The notes: generated by a model from the letters alone, not told the origin. DNA of 64,000 nt from Streptococcus australis ATCC 700641 (GCF_000186465.1 NZ_GL636091.1:1126981-1190980); one strand, 5' to 3'. Positions 10,758 to 20,544 are shown, counted from the stretch's first letter. Program-made: numbers and translations.

Positions 10758-11985
10758 TCAAAAAATTCTAAAAGCAATTGAGAAACAAGAGTTAGATCGC
10801 TTGCCGGCTTATTTGGAAAAGGCTTTGCTAGAAGACGATCCAGCAACCTTGTTAGAATTGGGCCAGTATTTTGAAAGTATCGGTTTTTATCCTGAAGCCA
10901 AGCAAACCTACTTGCATCTAAGAGATGATTATCCAGAGGTTTATCTGAGTCTAGCGACCATTGTAGCCGAGGATGGTCTAATGGAAGAAGCCTTTACTTA
11001 TTTGGAAGAAATCCCTGAAAGTTCGGAATGGTATTTAGCCAGTCTCCTAGTCAAGGCGGACCTCTACCAAAGTGAGGGGCTTGCAGATGTGGCTCGGGAA
11101 AAGCTGATGGAAGCAGCGACTCTTTCAGATGATCCGATCATTCAGCTTGGCTTGGCAGAGATTGATCTGGAACTCGAAAATTACCAAGAAGCCATTCAAG
11201 AGTATGCTCAGTTAGACAACCGCCTCATTTTAGAAGAAACAGGCATTTCTACCTATCAGCGGATCGGCTATGCCTATGCGAATCTAGGTCGGTTTGAGGC
11301 TGCCATTGAGTTTTTAGGAAAGGCCTTGGAAATCGAGTTTGATGACCAGATTGCCTTTGAATTGGCAACCCTTCTCTATGACCGAGAAGAGTATCAACGG
11401 GCGCTGATCTACTTCAAGCAGATTGACACACTGTCACCAGATTTTGAAGGGTATGAATACGGCTATGCCTTGGCTCTACAAGCTGAGAATGACCGAAAAA
11501 CAGCGCTAGCGATAGCAGAGCAGGGGATCCAAAAGAATCCTTTCGACGCCTACCTCCTCCTTCTAGCTTCCCAGTTGGCCTACGAGTTGCACCAGCCAGA
11601 AAAGGCAGAAAACTATCTGTTAGAAGCCAAAGAAGTAGCTGAGGACCTTGAAGACATCGCCCTTCGCCTAACAACCCTTTATTTGGAACAGGAACGCTAT
11701 GAAGACGTCCTTGAATGGCAAGAAGTGGAAGTGGAGAATGTCGTCACCCGCTGGAATATCGCTCGTGCCTTGGTAGCACTCGAAGAGGTTGAAAAAGCAG
11801 AACCAATCTATGAAGAGCTCTACCCAGATTTGAAAGAAAATCCAGAGTTCTTAGAAAGCTATAGTTTCCTCTTAAGAGAGTTGGGGGATATTGCAAAAGC
11901 CCGGGAAGTGGCAGAAGGCTATTTGCAGCTAGTGCCAGATGATGGGCAAATGCAAGCTTTCTATGAGAGGTTGCTAGAAGAATAA
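10747..11985 (+). CDS. Tetratricopeptide repeat protein
   Basis: A 412-residue soluble protein made almost wholly of helical TPR units, such as EAKQTYLHLRDDYP, EAFTYLEEIPES, AAIEFLGKALEI and RALIYFKQIDTLSP. It contains many Glu and Leu and no catalytic motif, so it is probably a scaffold for protein-protein contacts. The start is a GTG at 10747 with GAGG nine bases upstream. It overlaps the end of the AI-2E-family gene by 11 bases, which implies translational coupling and perhaps a shared role, although none is known to me. A strong terminator follows. Confidence 0.85.
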   Translation: MKNSQKILKAIEKQELDRLPAYLEKALLEDDPATLLELGQYFESIGFYPEAKQTYLHLRDDYPEVYLSLATIVAEDGLMEEAFTYLEEIPESSEWYLASLLVKADLYQSEGLADVAREKLMEAATLSDDPIIQLGLAEIDLELENYQEAIQEYAQLDNRLILEETGISTYQRIGYAYANLGRFEAAIEFLGKALEIEFDDQIAFELATLLYDREEYQRALIYFKQIDTLSPDFEGYEYGYALALQAENDRKTALAIAEQGIQKNPFDAYLLLLASQLAYELHQPEKAENYLLEAKEVAEDLEDIALRLTTLYLEQERYEDVLEWQEVEVENVVTRWNIARALVALEEVEKAEPIYEELYPDLKENPEFLESYSFLLRELGDIAKAREVAEGYLQLVPDDGQMQAFYERLLEE

Positions 11986-12001
11986 TTAAATGACCCAGGT
12001 G

Positions 12002-12050
12002 GAGCGGGATCCGAACAAGTGTGTATCATTGTTCTGGCCCGCTCTTTTTT
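12002..12050 (+). terminator. Intrinsic terminator after the TPR gene
   Basis: GAGCGGG...GAACAA / TTGTTC...CCCGCTC stem with a run of six T. Confidence 0.85.
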
Positions 12051-12082
12051 AATCAGTCTTTCTGTTATTGTCCTTGAGAATA

Positions 12083-12091
12083 TGGTATACT
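12083..12091 (+). promoter_or_regulatory. Extended -10 promoter of the acetolactate decarboxylase gene
   Basis: TGG-TATACT upstream of the start at 12133. No convincing -35 was found at the normal distance. Confidence 0.55.
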
Positions 12092-12132
12092 GGAAGGGCT
12101 AAAAAGAAGACAAGATGAATGAGGGAGAAAAA

Positions 12133-12849
12133 ATGGAACCGGTGAAATTGTTTCAATACAATACCTTGGGGGCTTTGATGGCAGGTCTCTATGGGGGATC
12201 CTTTACCATTAAAGAATTACTAGAGCACGGAGATTTAGGAATTGGGACCTTGGACTCAATCGATGGCGAATTGATCGTCTTAGATGGTAAGGCTTATCAA
12301 GCTAAGGGTTCAGGAGAGGAACCAGAGATTGTGGAAGTATCTCCAGATGCGACCGTCCCTTATGCGGCCATTGTTCCCCATCAGGCCGAAGTGATTTTTC
12401 GGCAACGCTTTGAAATGACAGATGAGGAATTAGAGGCTCGCATTGAATCTTATTATGATGGCGAAAATCTGTTTCGTTCGATTAAGATTCATGGTGATTT
12501 TGCAAAAATGCATGTGCGCATGATTCCCAAATCGACCTCGGAAACCAAATTTGCAGATGTGGCGACCCATCAGCCAGAATTTACACGAGAAAATGTTACA
12601 GGAACCATTGTTGGTTTTTGGACGCCAGAGATGTTTCATGGGGTCAGTGTAGCAGGCTATCACCTTCACTTTATCTCAGATGACCATACCTTCGGGGGGC
12701 ATGTCATGGATTTTGTCATCAAAGAGGGCATCGTCGAAGTTGGAGCCATTGATCAATTGGACCAACGCTTCCCCGTCCAGGACCGCCAGTATCTCTTTGC
12801 CAAGTTCAATGTTGACCAGGTCAAAGAGGATATCACCAAATCAGAATAA
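12133..12849 (+). CDS. budA: Alpha-acetolactate decarboxylase
   Basis: A 238-residue acetolactate decarboxylase, which converts 2-acetolactate to acetoin in the cytoplasm, diverting pyruvate away from acid production and limiting branched-chain amino acid synthesis. The N-terminal LFQYNTLGALMAGLYGG and the zinc-binding stretch GYHLHFISDDHTFGGHV (His, His, His) are diagnostic. The start at 12133 has GAGGGAGAA just upstream and is preferred over the ATG at 12115, which would place that site inside the gene. No acetolactate synthase gene is adjacent. The same gene is called alsD or aldB in other genera. Confidence 0.93.
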   Translation: MEPVKLFQYNTLGALMAGLYGGSFTIKELLEHGDLGIGTLDSIDGELIVLDGKAYQAKGSGEEPEIVEVSPDATVPYAAIVPHQAEVIFRQRFEMTDEELEARIESYYDGENLFRSIKIHGDFAKMHVRMIPKSTSETKFADVATHQPEFTRENVTGTIVGFWTPEMFHGVSVAGYHLHFISDDHTFGGHVMDFVIKEGIVEVGAIDQLDQRFPVQDRQYLFAKFNVDQVKEDITKSE

Positions 12850-12852
12850 AAC

Positions 12853-12884
12853 AAAAGGGCTGAGATGATTCTCAGTCCTTTTAC
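12853..12884. terminator. Bidirectional terminator between budA and rqcH
   Basis: AAAAGGGCTGAGA / TCTCAGTCCTTTT hairpin with runs of A and T on either side, serving the two convergent genes. Confidence 0.75.
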
Positions 12885-12889
12885 GTTGT

Positions 12890-14551
12890 CTACTCGCTGA
12901 TGCGCATAGATTTGATCTTTTCTTCTTCAGGTGTGACCCGTAGGGTTTTTTGACCGGTATAGGTTACAAAGCCAGGTTTTCCTCCGGTTGGTTTGTTAAG
13001 TTTTTTGGTTTCAATCATGTCGACTTGGACCAGATTGGACAGGCGTCCCTTAGAGAAATAGGCTGCCAGCTCAGCTGCATCGGTTTTGACCTCATCTGAA
13101 GGATTGAGGTTACCTGTAATGACCACGTGACTACCTGGAATATCCTTAGCGTGGAACCAGAGTTCGTCCTTTTTAGCCATTTTGAAGGTCAATTCTTCGT
13201 TTTGAAGATTATTCCGGCCGACCAGGATAATGGTTTTGCCGTCTGATGCTAAGTACTTCTCTGGTTTTTTCCGTTTATGGATTTTTTCTCGATTACGTCG
13301 TTTGATAAAGCCTGTTTGGATCAGCTCTTCGCGAATCTCGGCTACTTCAGAAAGGCTGGCTTGGGCCAGAGCGGTCTCGACCGTCTCTAGGTAGGAGATG
13401 GTTTCCTTGGTTTCCTGGATGAGAGAGGTCAAATGTTTGACGGCCTCTTTTAGCTTTTGGTAACGCTTGAAGTAGCGTTGCGCATTTTGACTGGGGGTCA
13501 AGGCCTTATCCAAGGCAATGGTAATAGGCTGGTTGGTATAGTAGTTGTCTAAGGTGACTTGGTCTTGATCATTTGGGACTTGATGGAGGAAGGTGGTGAG
13601 CAGTTCGCCTTTTTGACGGAATTCTTCGGCATTTTCTGTCGCTGCTAGTTCAGCTTCCTGTTTGGCCAATTTTTTCCGGTTCTTTTCTAGGTCATTGTCC
13701 ACCTTGCGGATCAGTTCCCCAGCTTGTTGCTGGACCCGGTCGCGCTCAGCCTTGTCCAAGTAGTAGTGGTCGAGTAGATCCGATAAGGTCTCGAAGGTCT
13801 CCTCATGGCTATCAGCAAAAGCGAGAGCAGCAAAAGATTTTTTTGTTAGACGGGGATCTGTTGGAGCTTTAAAGAAAGCTCGGAAGGTTTTTAATTTTTC
13901 TCCCGTTTCTAATCGACTGGCCAATTCTTGAGCAGTATCTCGACCAAGACCCTGGAAATGGGTTTGAAGGTTTTTTGGTGTCAACTCTTCTCGGTGAAGA
14001 AAGGCAAATAAGGCTTCGTCTTTAATGGTAAAGGGGTTGACCGCTTCGGTTTTTGGAGGAGCTACATAGGTAGAACCTGGCAAGATGGTCCGGTAGCTGT
14101 TTTGTGAGAAGCCCACATGCTTGATCGCTTCGATGATTTTTCCAGTCGCCTTGTCCAGAAGAATGATATTGCTGTGCTTACCCATGATTTCGATGATCAG
14201 GGTCACAGATATATCATCTCCAATCTCATTTTTATTAGAGACGGCAATTTCTAAAATACGGTCATTCTCCAGTTGCTGGATCTGCTCAATGACTGCCCCT
14301 TGGAGATACTTGCGCATGACCATGATAAAGGTATTAGGGAAGGCAGGATTCTCAAAATTGGTCTGGGTCCGTTGAATCCGACCAAAAACAGAATGGGAAG
14401 ACAGCAAGAGTTTTTGATTCTTGCGGTTGCTACGAATTTGTAAAACCAACTCTTGTTCAAAGGGTTGGTTAATTTTTTGGATGCGACCATATAGGAGTTC
14501 GCTTTGTAATTCATTCACCATATGGTGTAAAAAAAATCCATCAAAAGACAT
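12890..14551 (-). CDS. rqcH: NFACT protein RqcH / fibronectin-binding protein PavA family
   Basis: A 553-residue NFACT-family protein. In Firmicutes this is RqcH, which binds stalled 50S subunits and adds C-terminal alanine tails to the incomplete chains, marking them for ClpXP. The streptococcal protein is also called PavA or FbpA because it was found as a fibronectin-binding surface factor. The NFACT-N domain begins MSFDGFFLHHMV, and the Asp97-Arg98 pair needed for tailing is present (ENDRILEI). A coiled coil spans about residues 270-420, and the NFACT-R part has DELWFHAKDIPGSHVV. The start at 14551 fits the family and has GAGG upstream; the ATG at 14566 adds five atypical residues. Confidence 0.93.
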   Translation of the reverse strand: MSFDGFFLHHMVNELQSELLYGRIQKINQPFEQELVLQIRSNRKNQKLLLSSHSVFGRIQRTQTNFENPAFPNTFIMVMRKYLQGAVIEQIQQLENDRILEIAVSNKNEIGDDISVTLIIEIMGKHSNIILLDKATGKIIEAIKHVGFSQNSYRTILPGSTYVAPPKTEAVNPFTIKDEALFAFLHREELTPKNLQTHFQGLGRDTAQELASRLETGEKLKTFRAFFKAPTDPRLTKKSFAALAFADSHEETFETLSDLLDHYYLDKAERDRVQQQAGELIRKVDNDLEKNRKKLAKQEAELAATENAEEFRQKGELLTTFLHQVPNDQDQVTLDNYYTNQPITIALDKALTPSQNAQRYFKRYQKLKEAVKHLTSLIQETKETISYLETVETALAQASLSEVAEIREELIQTGFIKRRNREKIHKRKKPEKYLASDGKTIILVGRNNLQNEELTFKMAKKDELWFHAKDIPGSHVVITGNLNPSDEVKTDAAELAAYFSKGRLSNLVQVDMIETKKLNKPTGGKPGFVTYTGQKTLRVTPEEEKIKSMRISE

Positions 14552-14708
14552 GGGGTTCCTCAACATTCTAGACTAGTTCTAGTAAATTATATCAAAAAAG
14601 TGCCTGAAAACCCAGTAAGAAGGCGGTTTTCAATCCTTGTAAAAGCATCCGTTAGAAAATGAATTTTCAGGAAATGACGAACGTTTTCAAAAAAAACATA
14701 AAAAAGTA

Positions 14709-14737
14709 TTGACAAGGCTTACGGAAACATTTACAAT
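14709..14737 (+). promoter_or_regulatory. Promoter of the trpX T-box leader
   Basis: TTGACA, 17-base spacer, TACAAT, divergent from rqcH. Transcription would start near 14744, just ahead of the T-box stem I. Confidence 0.8.
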
Positions 14738-14744
14738 GGATTCA

Positions 14745-14997
14745 ATTAGAAAAGTAATAAATGAAAATTTAATAGAGAGCTCACGGTTGGTGGAAGTGGG
14801 TAGTGGACATTTATGAAATTGGACTAATGATGAGATGAATTTGAAACAATAAAAATTCGGTCGGCACACCTTATCGTGCAACTTGTTGCTAGACAAGACA
14901 GAGATATGGGGGGAGTATATCCATTTTCCCATAAGTGAGGTGGCACCGCGATGACACGTCCTCACATAGCTATAGCTATGTGTGGGCGTGTTTTTTG
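14745..14997 (+). ncRNA. T-box leader, tryptophan type, upstream of trpX
   Basis: A tRNA-sensing T-box riboswitch. The T-box sequence AGGTGGCACCGCG is at 14938-14950. It is followed by the terminator CACGTCCTCACATAG / CTATGTGTGGGCGTG with a T-run to 14997, and the antiterminator would use the T-box. Stem I begins with AGAGAGCTC and has the GGTGGAAG-type apical elements. The likely specifier is TGG at 14820-14822, in GAAAT-TGG-ACTAAT. The trp operon leader at 48.9 kb has GAACAT-TGG-GCTGAT in the same place, so both should respond to uncharged tRNA-Trp. Low charging would allow readthrough into the transport gene. Confidence 0.9.
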
Positions 14998-15022
14998 TTT
15001 CAAAAAGAAGGGAGAAAAGAAG

Positions 15023-15052
15023 ATGAAGAAACGATGGCGACTCAGTCTTTAA
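15023..15052 (+). CDS. Possible nine-residue leader peptide with one Trp
   Basis: Between the T-box terminator and trpX there is a tiny frame encoding MKKRWRLSL, with AAGGGAGA seven bases ahead of the ATG. It contains one Trp codon. It may be a chance frame, a remnant, or a second layer of tryptophan control. Confidence 0.3.
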   Translation: MKKRWRLSL

Positions 15053-15097
15053 CAAAGATGCTAGAAAACGAAAAAATAAATAATTGAGGTAAATATA

Positions 15098-16102
15098 ATG
15101 AAAAACAAACGTGTATTGGGAATGATCGGTGCTTTGCTAGCTATTATTTTAGTAGCTGTTGTTTATCCAATGTTAAACAATAAAAATGATGCCAATAAAG
15201 CAGATGGAACTAAAAAGGTAAAAGTCGGTGTCTTACAGTTGGTCAGCCACCCATCGCTAGACGAAATCTACAAGGGGATTCAAGATGGCTTGGCTGAAGA
15301 AGGCTACGATAAGGACAAGATTGAGATCGAATTCCTCAATGCGGAAGGAGACCAAAACAAGGTTGCAACCATGAGCAAGCAATTGGTCCAAAACAACAAC
15401 GACGTCTTGATCGGAATCGCAACCCCATCTGCTCAAGGTTTGGCTAGTGCGACTAAGGACAAACCAATCGTCATGGGTGCTATCACAGACCCAGTTGGCG
15501 CTAACTTGGTCAAAGATTTGAAAAAACCAGGTGGCAATATCACAGGAGTATCTGACCACAACCCAACGGAACAACAGTTGAAGTTAATCAAAGAGTTGAC
15601 TCCAAACGTGAAAACAATCGGGGTTCTTTACTCAACTAGTGAAGACAATTCAAAATCTCAAGTAGAAGAATTTACAAAATTGGCTGAAAAAGCAGGCTAC
15701 AAGGTGGTCCCTTATTCAGTCCCTTCTACAAATGAAATTGCTTCAACGGTTTCTGTCATGACTGGTAAAGTAGATGCCATCTGGGTTCCAATCGACAACA
15801 CCATCGCTTCAGCCTTCTCAACGGTAGTCGAAGCAAACAAAACAGCTAAAAAACCAATCTTCCCAAGTGCGACAGCCATGGTCGAAGCTGGTGGTTTAGG
15901 TTCAGTCGTTGTCGACCAACACGATCTTGGAGTGGCAACTGGTAAAATGGCTGCGAAAATCTTGAAAGGTCAAAAACCAGCGGATACACCAGTCGAAATC
16001 TTTACAGATGGTAAATCTGTCATCAACAAAAAAGTGGCAGAAGAATTAGGTATTACCATTCCAGAATCTGTCTTGAAAGAAGCTGGACAAGTCATCGAAT
16101 AA
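15098..16102 (+). CDS. trpX: ABC transporter substrate-binding protein, TrpX-like
   Basis: A 334-residue member of the ABC_sub_bind (DUF534) family, thought in streptococci to bind tryptophan or a precursor for uptake. An N-terminal membrane helix (about residues 6-27) is not followed by a lipobox Cys, so it is probably anchored by this helix rather than by lipid. The mature part shows GVLQLVSHPSLDEIYKGI, GIATPSAQG and AITDPVGANLV, the two-lobe periplasmic-binding fold. Control by a Trp-type T-box supports the substrate assignment. Streptococcal trpX is usually followed by permease and ATPase genes. Here a terminator and the pheS leader follow directly, so the gene is alone at this locus. Confidence 0.85.
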   Translation: MKNKRVLGMIGALLAIILVAVVYPMLNNKNDANKADGTKKVKVGVLQLVSHPSLDEIYKGIQDGLAEEGYDKDKIEIEFLNAEGDQNKVATMSKQLVQNNNDVLIGIATPSAQGLASATKDKPIVMGAITDPVGANLVKDLKKPGGNITGVSDHNPTEQQLKLIKELTPNVKTIGVLYSTSEDNSKSQVEEFTKLAEKAGYKVVPYSVPSTNEIASTVSVMTGKVDAIWVPIDNTIASAFSTVVEANKTAKKPIFPSATAMVEAGGLGSVVVDQHDLGVATGKMAAKILKGQKPADTPVEIFTDGKSVINKKVAEELGITIPESVLKEAGQVIE

Positions 16103-16122
16103 AAACAAATTGAATAACAAGA

Positions 16123-16162
16123 ATGGCAAGTGAAGGAAAACAGGATTCACTTGTCATTTTTT
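16123..16162 (+). terminator. Intrinsic terminator after trpX
   Basis: AATGGCAAGTGAA / TTCACTTGTCATT stem with a run of T. It shows that the transport gene is a single-gene unit. Confidence 0.85.
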
Positions 16163-16194
16163 ATAAAATCTGATAAACTAGAATGTAATTGAAT

Positions 16195-16386
16195 AGAAAT
16201 CTGCAAGACTAGTACCTCAAGGGAAGTGCAACAGGGAGAAGAGCCGTGACTGAAAGCTCTTTGCATGAAAGCTGAGTGAATTCACTTGCGCAAGGATTTA
16301 GAAATTAAGGTCTGAGTTTCAGATAAAAAACGGATGGTACCGCGTGTCAACGCTCCGAATATGGGTGTGGCGCGTGGTTTTTTCTA
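16195..16386 (+). ncRNA. T-box leader, phenylalanine type, upstream of pheS
   Basis: A T-box variant CGGATGGTACCGCG at 16331-16344 lies just before a terminator in which ACCGCGTGTCA pairs, with several G-U pairs, to the strand ending GGCGCGTGGT before a T-run. The stem I region carries GAA-TTC-ACTT at 16278-16287, and TTC (Phe) at 16281-16283 is the likely specifier. It controls phenylalanyl-tRNA synthetase, so readthrough rises when tRNA-Phe is uncharged. Confidence 0.88.
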
Positions 16387-16416
16387 TGTCTGAGTGAAGA
16401 CCATGATGGAGGAAAT

Positions 16417-17463
16417 ATGTCAACGATTGAAGAACAATTAAAAGCGCTTCGGGAAGAAACGCTGGCAGCTTTGAAGCAGATCTCTGCTGAAAACGAAAAA
16501 GAGATGCAAGAGTTACGCGTCTCTGTCCTTGGGAAAAAAGGATCTCTGACTGAGATCCTTAAAGGGATGAAAGATGTCTCTGCTGAAATGCGTCCGGTTA
16601 TCGGGAAATACGTCAATAAAGCGCGTGATGTCTTGACGGCTGCCTTTGAAGAAACAGCCAAGCTTTTGGAAGAAAAGAAAGTCCAAGCCAAATTGGCTAG
16701 TGAAAGTATCGACGTGACCCTTCCTGGACGTCCAGTCGCTAGCGGTCATCGTCATGTCTTGACCCAAACTAGTGAAGAAATCGAAGATATCTTTATCGGG
16801 ATGGGCTACCAAGTCGTCGATGGGTTTGAAGTCGAAAAAGACTACTATAACTTTGAACGCATGAACCTTCCAAAAGATCACCCAGCGCGGGATATGCAGG
16901 ACACCTTCTACATCACAGAAGAAATCTTGCTTCGGACCCACACATCACCAGTTCAGGCGCGGGCGATGGATGCGCATGACTTTAGCAAGGGGCCTTTGAA
17001 GATGATCTCTCCAGGGCGTGTATTCCGTCGTGATACTGACGATGCGACCCACAGCCACCAGTTCCATCAGATCGAAGGTTTGGTTGTTGGGAAGAACATT
17101 TCTATGGCAGACCTTCAAGGAACGCTTCAGTTGATCGTGCAAAAGATGTTTGGTGCAGAACGCCAAATCCGTCTGCGTCCTTCTTACTTCCCATTTACTG
17201 AGCCTTCTGTTGAGGTCGATGTCTCTTGCTTCAAATGTGGTGGAGCGGGATGTAATGTATGTAAGAAGACCGGTTGGATCGAAATCATGGGGGCCGGTAT
17301 GGTTCACCCACGCGTGCTTGAGATGAGTGGCATTGATTCAACAGTCTATTCAGGATTCGCCTTCGGACTTGGTCAGGAGCGTGTAGCCATGCTTCGTTAT
17401 GGAATCAATGATATCCGTGGCTTCTATCAAGGAGATGTTCGTTTCTCAGAACAGTTTAAATAA
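16417..17463 (+). CDS. pheS: Phenylalanyl-tRNA synthetase alpha subunit
   Basis: The 348-residue catalytic subunit of the (alpha-beta)2 enzyme that charges tRNA-Phe. The N-terminal coiled coil is followed by [11 protein letters not shown]. The class II core shows motif 2 ([10 protein letters not shown] and [21 protein letters not shown]) and motif 3 ([17 protein letters not shown]). A CxxCGGxGCNVC Cys cluster is present near residue 270. The Ala at the equivalent of E. coli Ala294, in the motif 3 region, is likely to be kept. The gene starts after a T-box leader and is followed three bases later by an acetyltransferase gene, then pheT. Confidence 0.97.
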   Translation: MSTIEEQLKALREETLAALKQISAENEKEMQELRVSVLGKKGSLTEILKGMKDVSAEMRPVIGKYVNKARDVLTAAFEETAKLLEEKKVQAKLASESIDVTLPGRPVASGHRHVLTQTSEEIEDIFIGMGYQVVDGFEVEKDYYNFERMNLPKDHPARDMQDTFYITEEILLRTHTSPVQARAMDAHDFSKGPLKMISPGRVFRRDTDDATHSHQFHQIEGLVVGKNISMADLQGTLQLIVQKMFGAERQIRLRPSYFPFTEPSVEVDVSCFKCGGAGCNVCKKTGWIEIMGAGMVHPRVLEMSGIDSTVYSGFAFGLGQERVAMLRYGINDIRGFYQGDVRFSEQFK

Positions 17464-17465
17464 TC

Positions 17466-17981
17466 ATGTTAGTTAGAGTAAAAATCGACCAGGTACAGAC
17501 CTTACGTGACCTAGAGGTGGAAACCTATCGGGATACCTTCGGTCCCTATATTGTTGAGAAAGATTTGGAAGACTACTTCTCCACCGTGCTTTCTTTGGAG
17601 CAAATCGAGAAGGATCTGCAAAATCCGGAGTCCGAAACCTATTTTGTCCTCAATGAAGAACAAGAAATCTGTGGTTTTCTCAAGATCAACTGGGGCCAAG
17701 CACAGACCGAGCCAGTAGAGATGGACAAGGCCTTTGAGATTCAACGGATCTATGTCAAAAAGGAATGGCATGGGGCTGGTTTTGGCAAGGAAATGTTTAT
17801 CTTTGCGCTGGATCAAGCCAAGAGCCGGGGCTTTGAGTGGGCCTGGCTAGGTGTCTGGGAACGCAACTTTAAGGCGCAAGATTTTTACTATCGCTTTGGT
17901 TTTGAACGATTTAGTGAACACCAGTATGTTACCGGAGATACCGTGGATACAGACTGGTTGTTGAGAAAGAAATTGACCTAG
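17466..17981 (+). CDS. GNAT family N-acetyltransferase
   Basis: A 171-residue acetyltransferase of the GNAT superfamily, which transfers acetyl from acetyl-CoA to an amine. It has the usual order: N-terminal strands and helices, a central RIYVKKEWHGAGFGKEMF acetyl-CoA loop (a variant of Q/RxxGxG/A) near residues 95-115, then ARNFKAQDFYYRFGF-like C-terminal motif B (here WERNFKAQDFYYRFGF). It starts three bases after pheS and lies between pheS and pheT, an arrangement I know from other streptococci. Its substrate is unknown; location in the synthetase operon means Phe-responsive T-box control. Confidence 0.88.
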   Translation: MLVRVKIDQVQTLRDLEVETYRDTFGPYIVEKDLEDYFSTVLSLEQIEKDLQNPESETYFVLNEEQEICGFLKINWGQAQTEPVEMDKAFEIQRIYVKKEWHGAGFGKEMFIFALDQAKSRGFEWAWLGVWERNFKAQDFYYRFGFERFSEHQYVTGDTVDTDWLLRKKLT

Positions 17982-18138
17982 AAGGAACAAGAAACTTCTA
18001 TTCTAGAGAAGGGGAGATTATTAGACCTTCCTAAGCTAGCCTCGAGCTGGAAAACACAAAATGAAAGGATCAAAACGAGGGTGGATGGAGATCTAGGAAA
18101 GATAACTAGATTTCTGCTTGACCCTTGGTATCTTACAT

Positions 18139-20544
18139 ATGTTAGTTAGTTATAAATGGTTAAAAGAATTGGTGGACATTGATGTTCCATCACTAGAGTT
18201 GGCTGAAAAAATGTCAACCACAGGGATCGAGGTAGAAGGTGTGGAATCACCTGCTGCTGGTCTCTCAAAAATTGTCGTCGGAGAAGTCTTGTCTTGTGAA
18301 GATGTACCAGAAACACACTTGCATGTCTGCCAAGTCAATGTAGGTGAAGGAGAAGCCCGTCAAATCGTCTGTGGAGCACCAAATGTGCGCGCAGGCATCA
18401 AGGTCATGGTAGCTCTTCCAGGTGCTCGCATCGCGGACAACTACAAGATCAAAAAAGGGAAAATCCGTGGTTTGGAATCTCTCGGAATGATCTGTTCACT
18501 TGGTGAGTTAGGCATTTCTGACTCAGTTGTACCAAAAGAATTTGCAGATGGGATTCAAATCTTGCCTCAAGATGCTATTCCAGGTGAGGAAGTCTTCTCT
18601 TACCTAGACTTGGATGATGAAATTATCGAACTTTCCATCACTCCAAACCGTGCAGACGCTCTTTCTATGCGTGGGGTAGCACACGAAGTAGCAGCGATTT
18701 ATGACAAGGCAGTCAATTTCAAAGACTTTGCTTTGACTGAAACAGACCAATCCGCAGCGGATGCTCTTTCTGTCAGCATTGACACAGACAAGGCGCCTTA
18801 CTATGCTGCTCGTATCTTGGACAATGTGACCATCGCACCAAGTCCACAATGGTTGCATAACCTTCTCATGAATGAAGGTATCCGTCCGATTAACAATATA
18901 GTTGACGTAACAAACTATATCTTGCTTTACTTTGGTCAACCGATGCATGCCTTTGATTTGGATACCTTTGAAGGGACTGACATCCGTGTCCGTGAAGCGC
19001 GTGCAGGTGAGAAATTGGTGACCTTGGATGGGGAAGAACGTGAGTTGGAAACAAGTGACCTCGTGATTACGGTTGCTGACAAACCAGTAGCCCTTGCAGG
19101 TGTCATGGGTGGTCAGGCTACAGAAATCTCTGAAAGCTCTAGTCGTGTTGTCCTTGAAGCAGCTGTCTTCAATGGCAAATCGATCCGTAAGACTAGCGGT
19201 CGCCTCAACCTTCGCTCTGAATCATCTTCTCGCTTTGAAAAAGGAATCAATGTGGCAACCGTCAATGAAGCCCTTGATGCGGCAGCGAGCATGATTGCTG
19301 AGCTTGCAGGTGCAACCGTGCGTAAGGGCATCGTTTCAGCAGGCCAGCTTGACACTTCTGATGTGGAAGTTTCTTCTACACTTGCAGACGTTAACCGTGT
19401 CCTCGGTACAGAGCTTTCCTACGCAGATGTCGAAGATGTCTTCCGTCGTCTTGGATTTGGTCTTTCTGGAAACGCTGAAGCCTTTACTGTCAGCGTTCCT
19501 CGTCGCCGTTGGGACATCACTATCGAAGCGGACCTTTTTGAAGAAATCGCACGTATCTATGGTTATGACCGCTTGCCAACCAGTCTCCCAAAAGACGATG
19601 GGACAGCAGGTGAGTTGACTGCGACACAAAAACTGCGTCGTCAAGTTCGGACGATTGCTGAAGGAGCAGGATTGACAGAAATCATCACTTATGCTCTTAC
19701 AACTCCTGAAAAAGCCGTTGAATTTACGACTGCGCCAAGCAACCTAACTGAGCTCATGTGGCCAATGACCGTGGACCGTTCAGTCCTCCGTCAAAATATG
19801 GTTTCTGGTATCCTTGATACAGTTGCCTACAACGTAGCGCGTAAGAACAAAGACTTGGCTCTTTATGAGATTGGAAAAGTCTTCGAGCAAACAGGTAATC
19901 CAAAAGAAGACTTGCCAAATGAAATCAACAGCTTTGCCTTTGCTTTGACGGGCTTAGTTGCTGAAAAAGACTTCCAGACTCCAGCTGTTCCAGTTGATTT
20001 CTTCTATGCTAAGGGAATCTTGGAAGCCCTCTTTGCTCGCTTGGGTCTTGAAGTGACTTATACAGCAACCTCTGAAATCGCTAGCCTCCATCCAGGACGT
20101 ACAGCCTTGATCTCACTTGGTGATCAAGTAGTCGGTTTCCTCGGTCAAGTGCACCCTGTTACGGCTAAGGCTTACGATATTCCAGAAACTTATGTGGCAG
20201 AGCTTAACCTTTCAGCTATTGAAGCAGCCCTTCAACCAGCGGCTCCATTTGTGGAAATTACTAAATTCCCAGCAGTCAGCCGTGATATCGCCCTTCTCCT
20301 AAAGGCAGAAGTGACTCACCAAGAGGTGGTTGATGCCATCCAAGCTGCAGGCGTGAAACGTTTGACAGACATCAAACTCTTTGACGTCTTCTCAGGTGAA
20401 AAACTAGGAGTTGGAATGAAGTCCATGGCCTATAGCTTGACTTTCCAAAATCCAGAAGATAGCTTGACAGACGAAGAAGTCGCACGCTACATGGAAAAAA
20501 TCCAAGCTTCACTTGAAGAAAAAGTCAATGCAGAAGTGCGTTAA
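18139..20544 (+). CDS. pheT: Phenylalanyl-tRNA synthetase beta subunit
   Basis: The 801-residue beta subunit that completes PheRS and supplies the editing site which clears Tyr-tRNA-Phe. Domains in order: an OB-fold tRNA-binding module (about residues 40-150, with [13 protein letters not shown]), the B3/B4 editing module with [10 protein letters not shown], the B5 helix-turn-helix region, a catalytic-like core and a C-terminal anticodon-binding FDX-ACB domain ([12 protein letters not shown]...[10 protein letters not shown]). The start at 18139 gives the family N-terminus [15 protein letters not shown]. No strong ribosome site precedes it, and the upstream TTG at 18118 adds seven atypical residues. 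There are 157 bases between the GNAT gene and pheT with no visible gene. Confidence 0.96.
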   Translation: MLVSYKWLKELVDIDVPSLELAEKMSTTGIEVEGVESPAAGLSKIVVGEVLSCEDVPETHLHVCQVNVGEGEARQIVCGAPNVRAGIKVMVALPGARIADNYKIKKGKIRGLESLGMICSLGELGISDSVVPKEFADGIQILPQDAIPGEEVFSYLDLDDEIIELSITPNRADALSMRGVAHEVAAIYDKAVNFKDFALTETDQSAADALSVSIDTDKAPYYAARILDNVTIAPSPQWLHNLLMNEGIRPINNIVDVTNYILLYFGQPMHAFDLDTFEGTDIRVREARAGEKLVTLDGEERELETSDLVITVADKPVALAGVMGGQATEISESSSRVVLEAAVFNGKSIRKTSGRLNLRSESSSRFEKGINVATVNEALDAAASMIAELAGATVRKGIVSAGQLDTSDVEVSSTLADVNRVLGTELSYADVEDVFRRLGFGLSGNAEAFTVSVPRRRWDITIEADLFEEIARIYGYDRLPTSLPKDDGTAGELTATQKLRRQVRTIAEGAGLTEIITYALTTPEKAVEFTTAPSNLTELMWPMTVDRSVLRQNMVSGILDTVAYNVARKNKDLALYEIGKVFEQTGNPKEDLPNEINSFAFALTGLVAEKDFQTPAVPVDFFYAKGILEALFARLGLEVTYTATSEIASLHPGRTALISLGDQVVGFLGQVHPVTAKAYDIPETYVAELNLSAIEAALQPAAPFVEITKFPAVSRDIALLLKAEVTHQEVVDAIQAAGVKRLTDIKLFDVFSGEKLGVGMKSMAYSLTFQNPEDSLTDEEVARYMEKIQASLEEKVNAEVR

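Noticed and set aside
14687..15055. 122-codon minus-strand frame over the trpX leader
   Set aside because: It lies wholly within a well-defined T-box leader on the other strand.
17982..18138. Possible small gene between the GNAT gene and pheT
   Set aside because: No frame with a ribosome site and plausible composition was found in the 157 bases.
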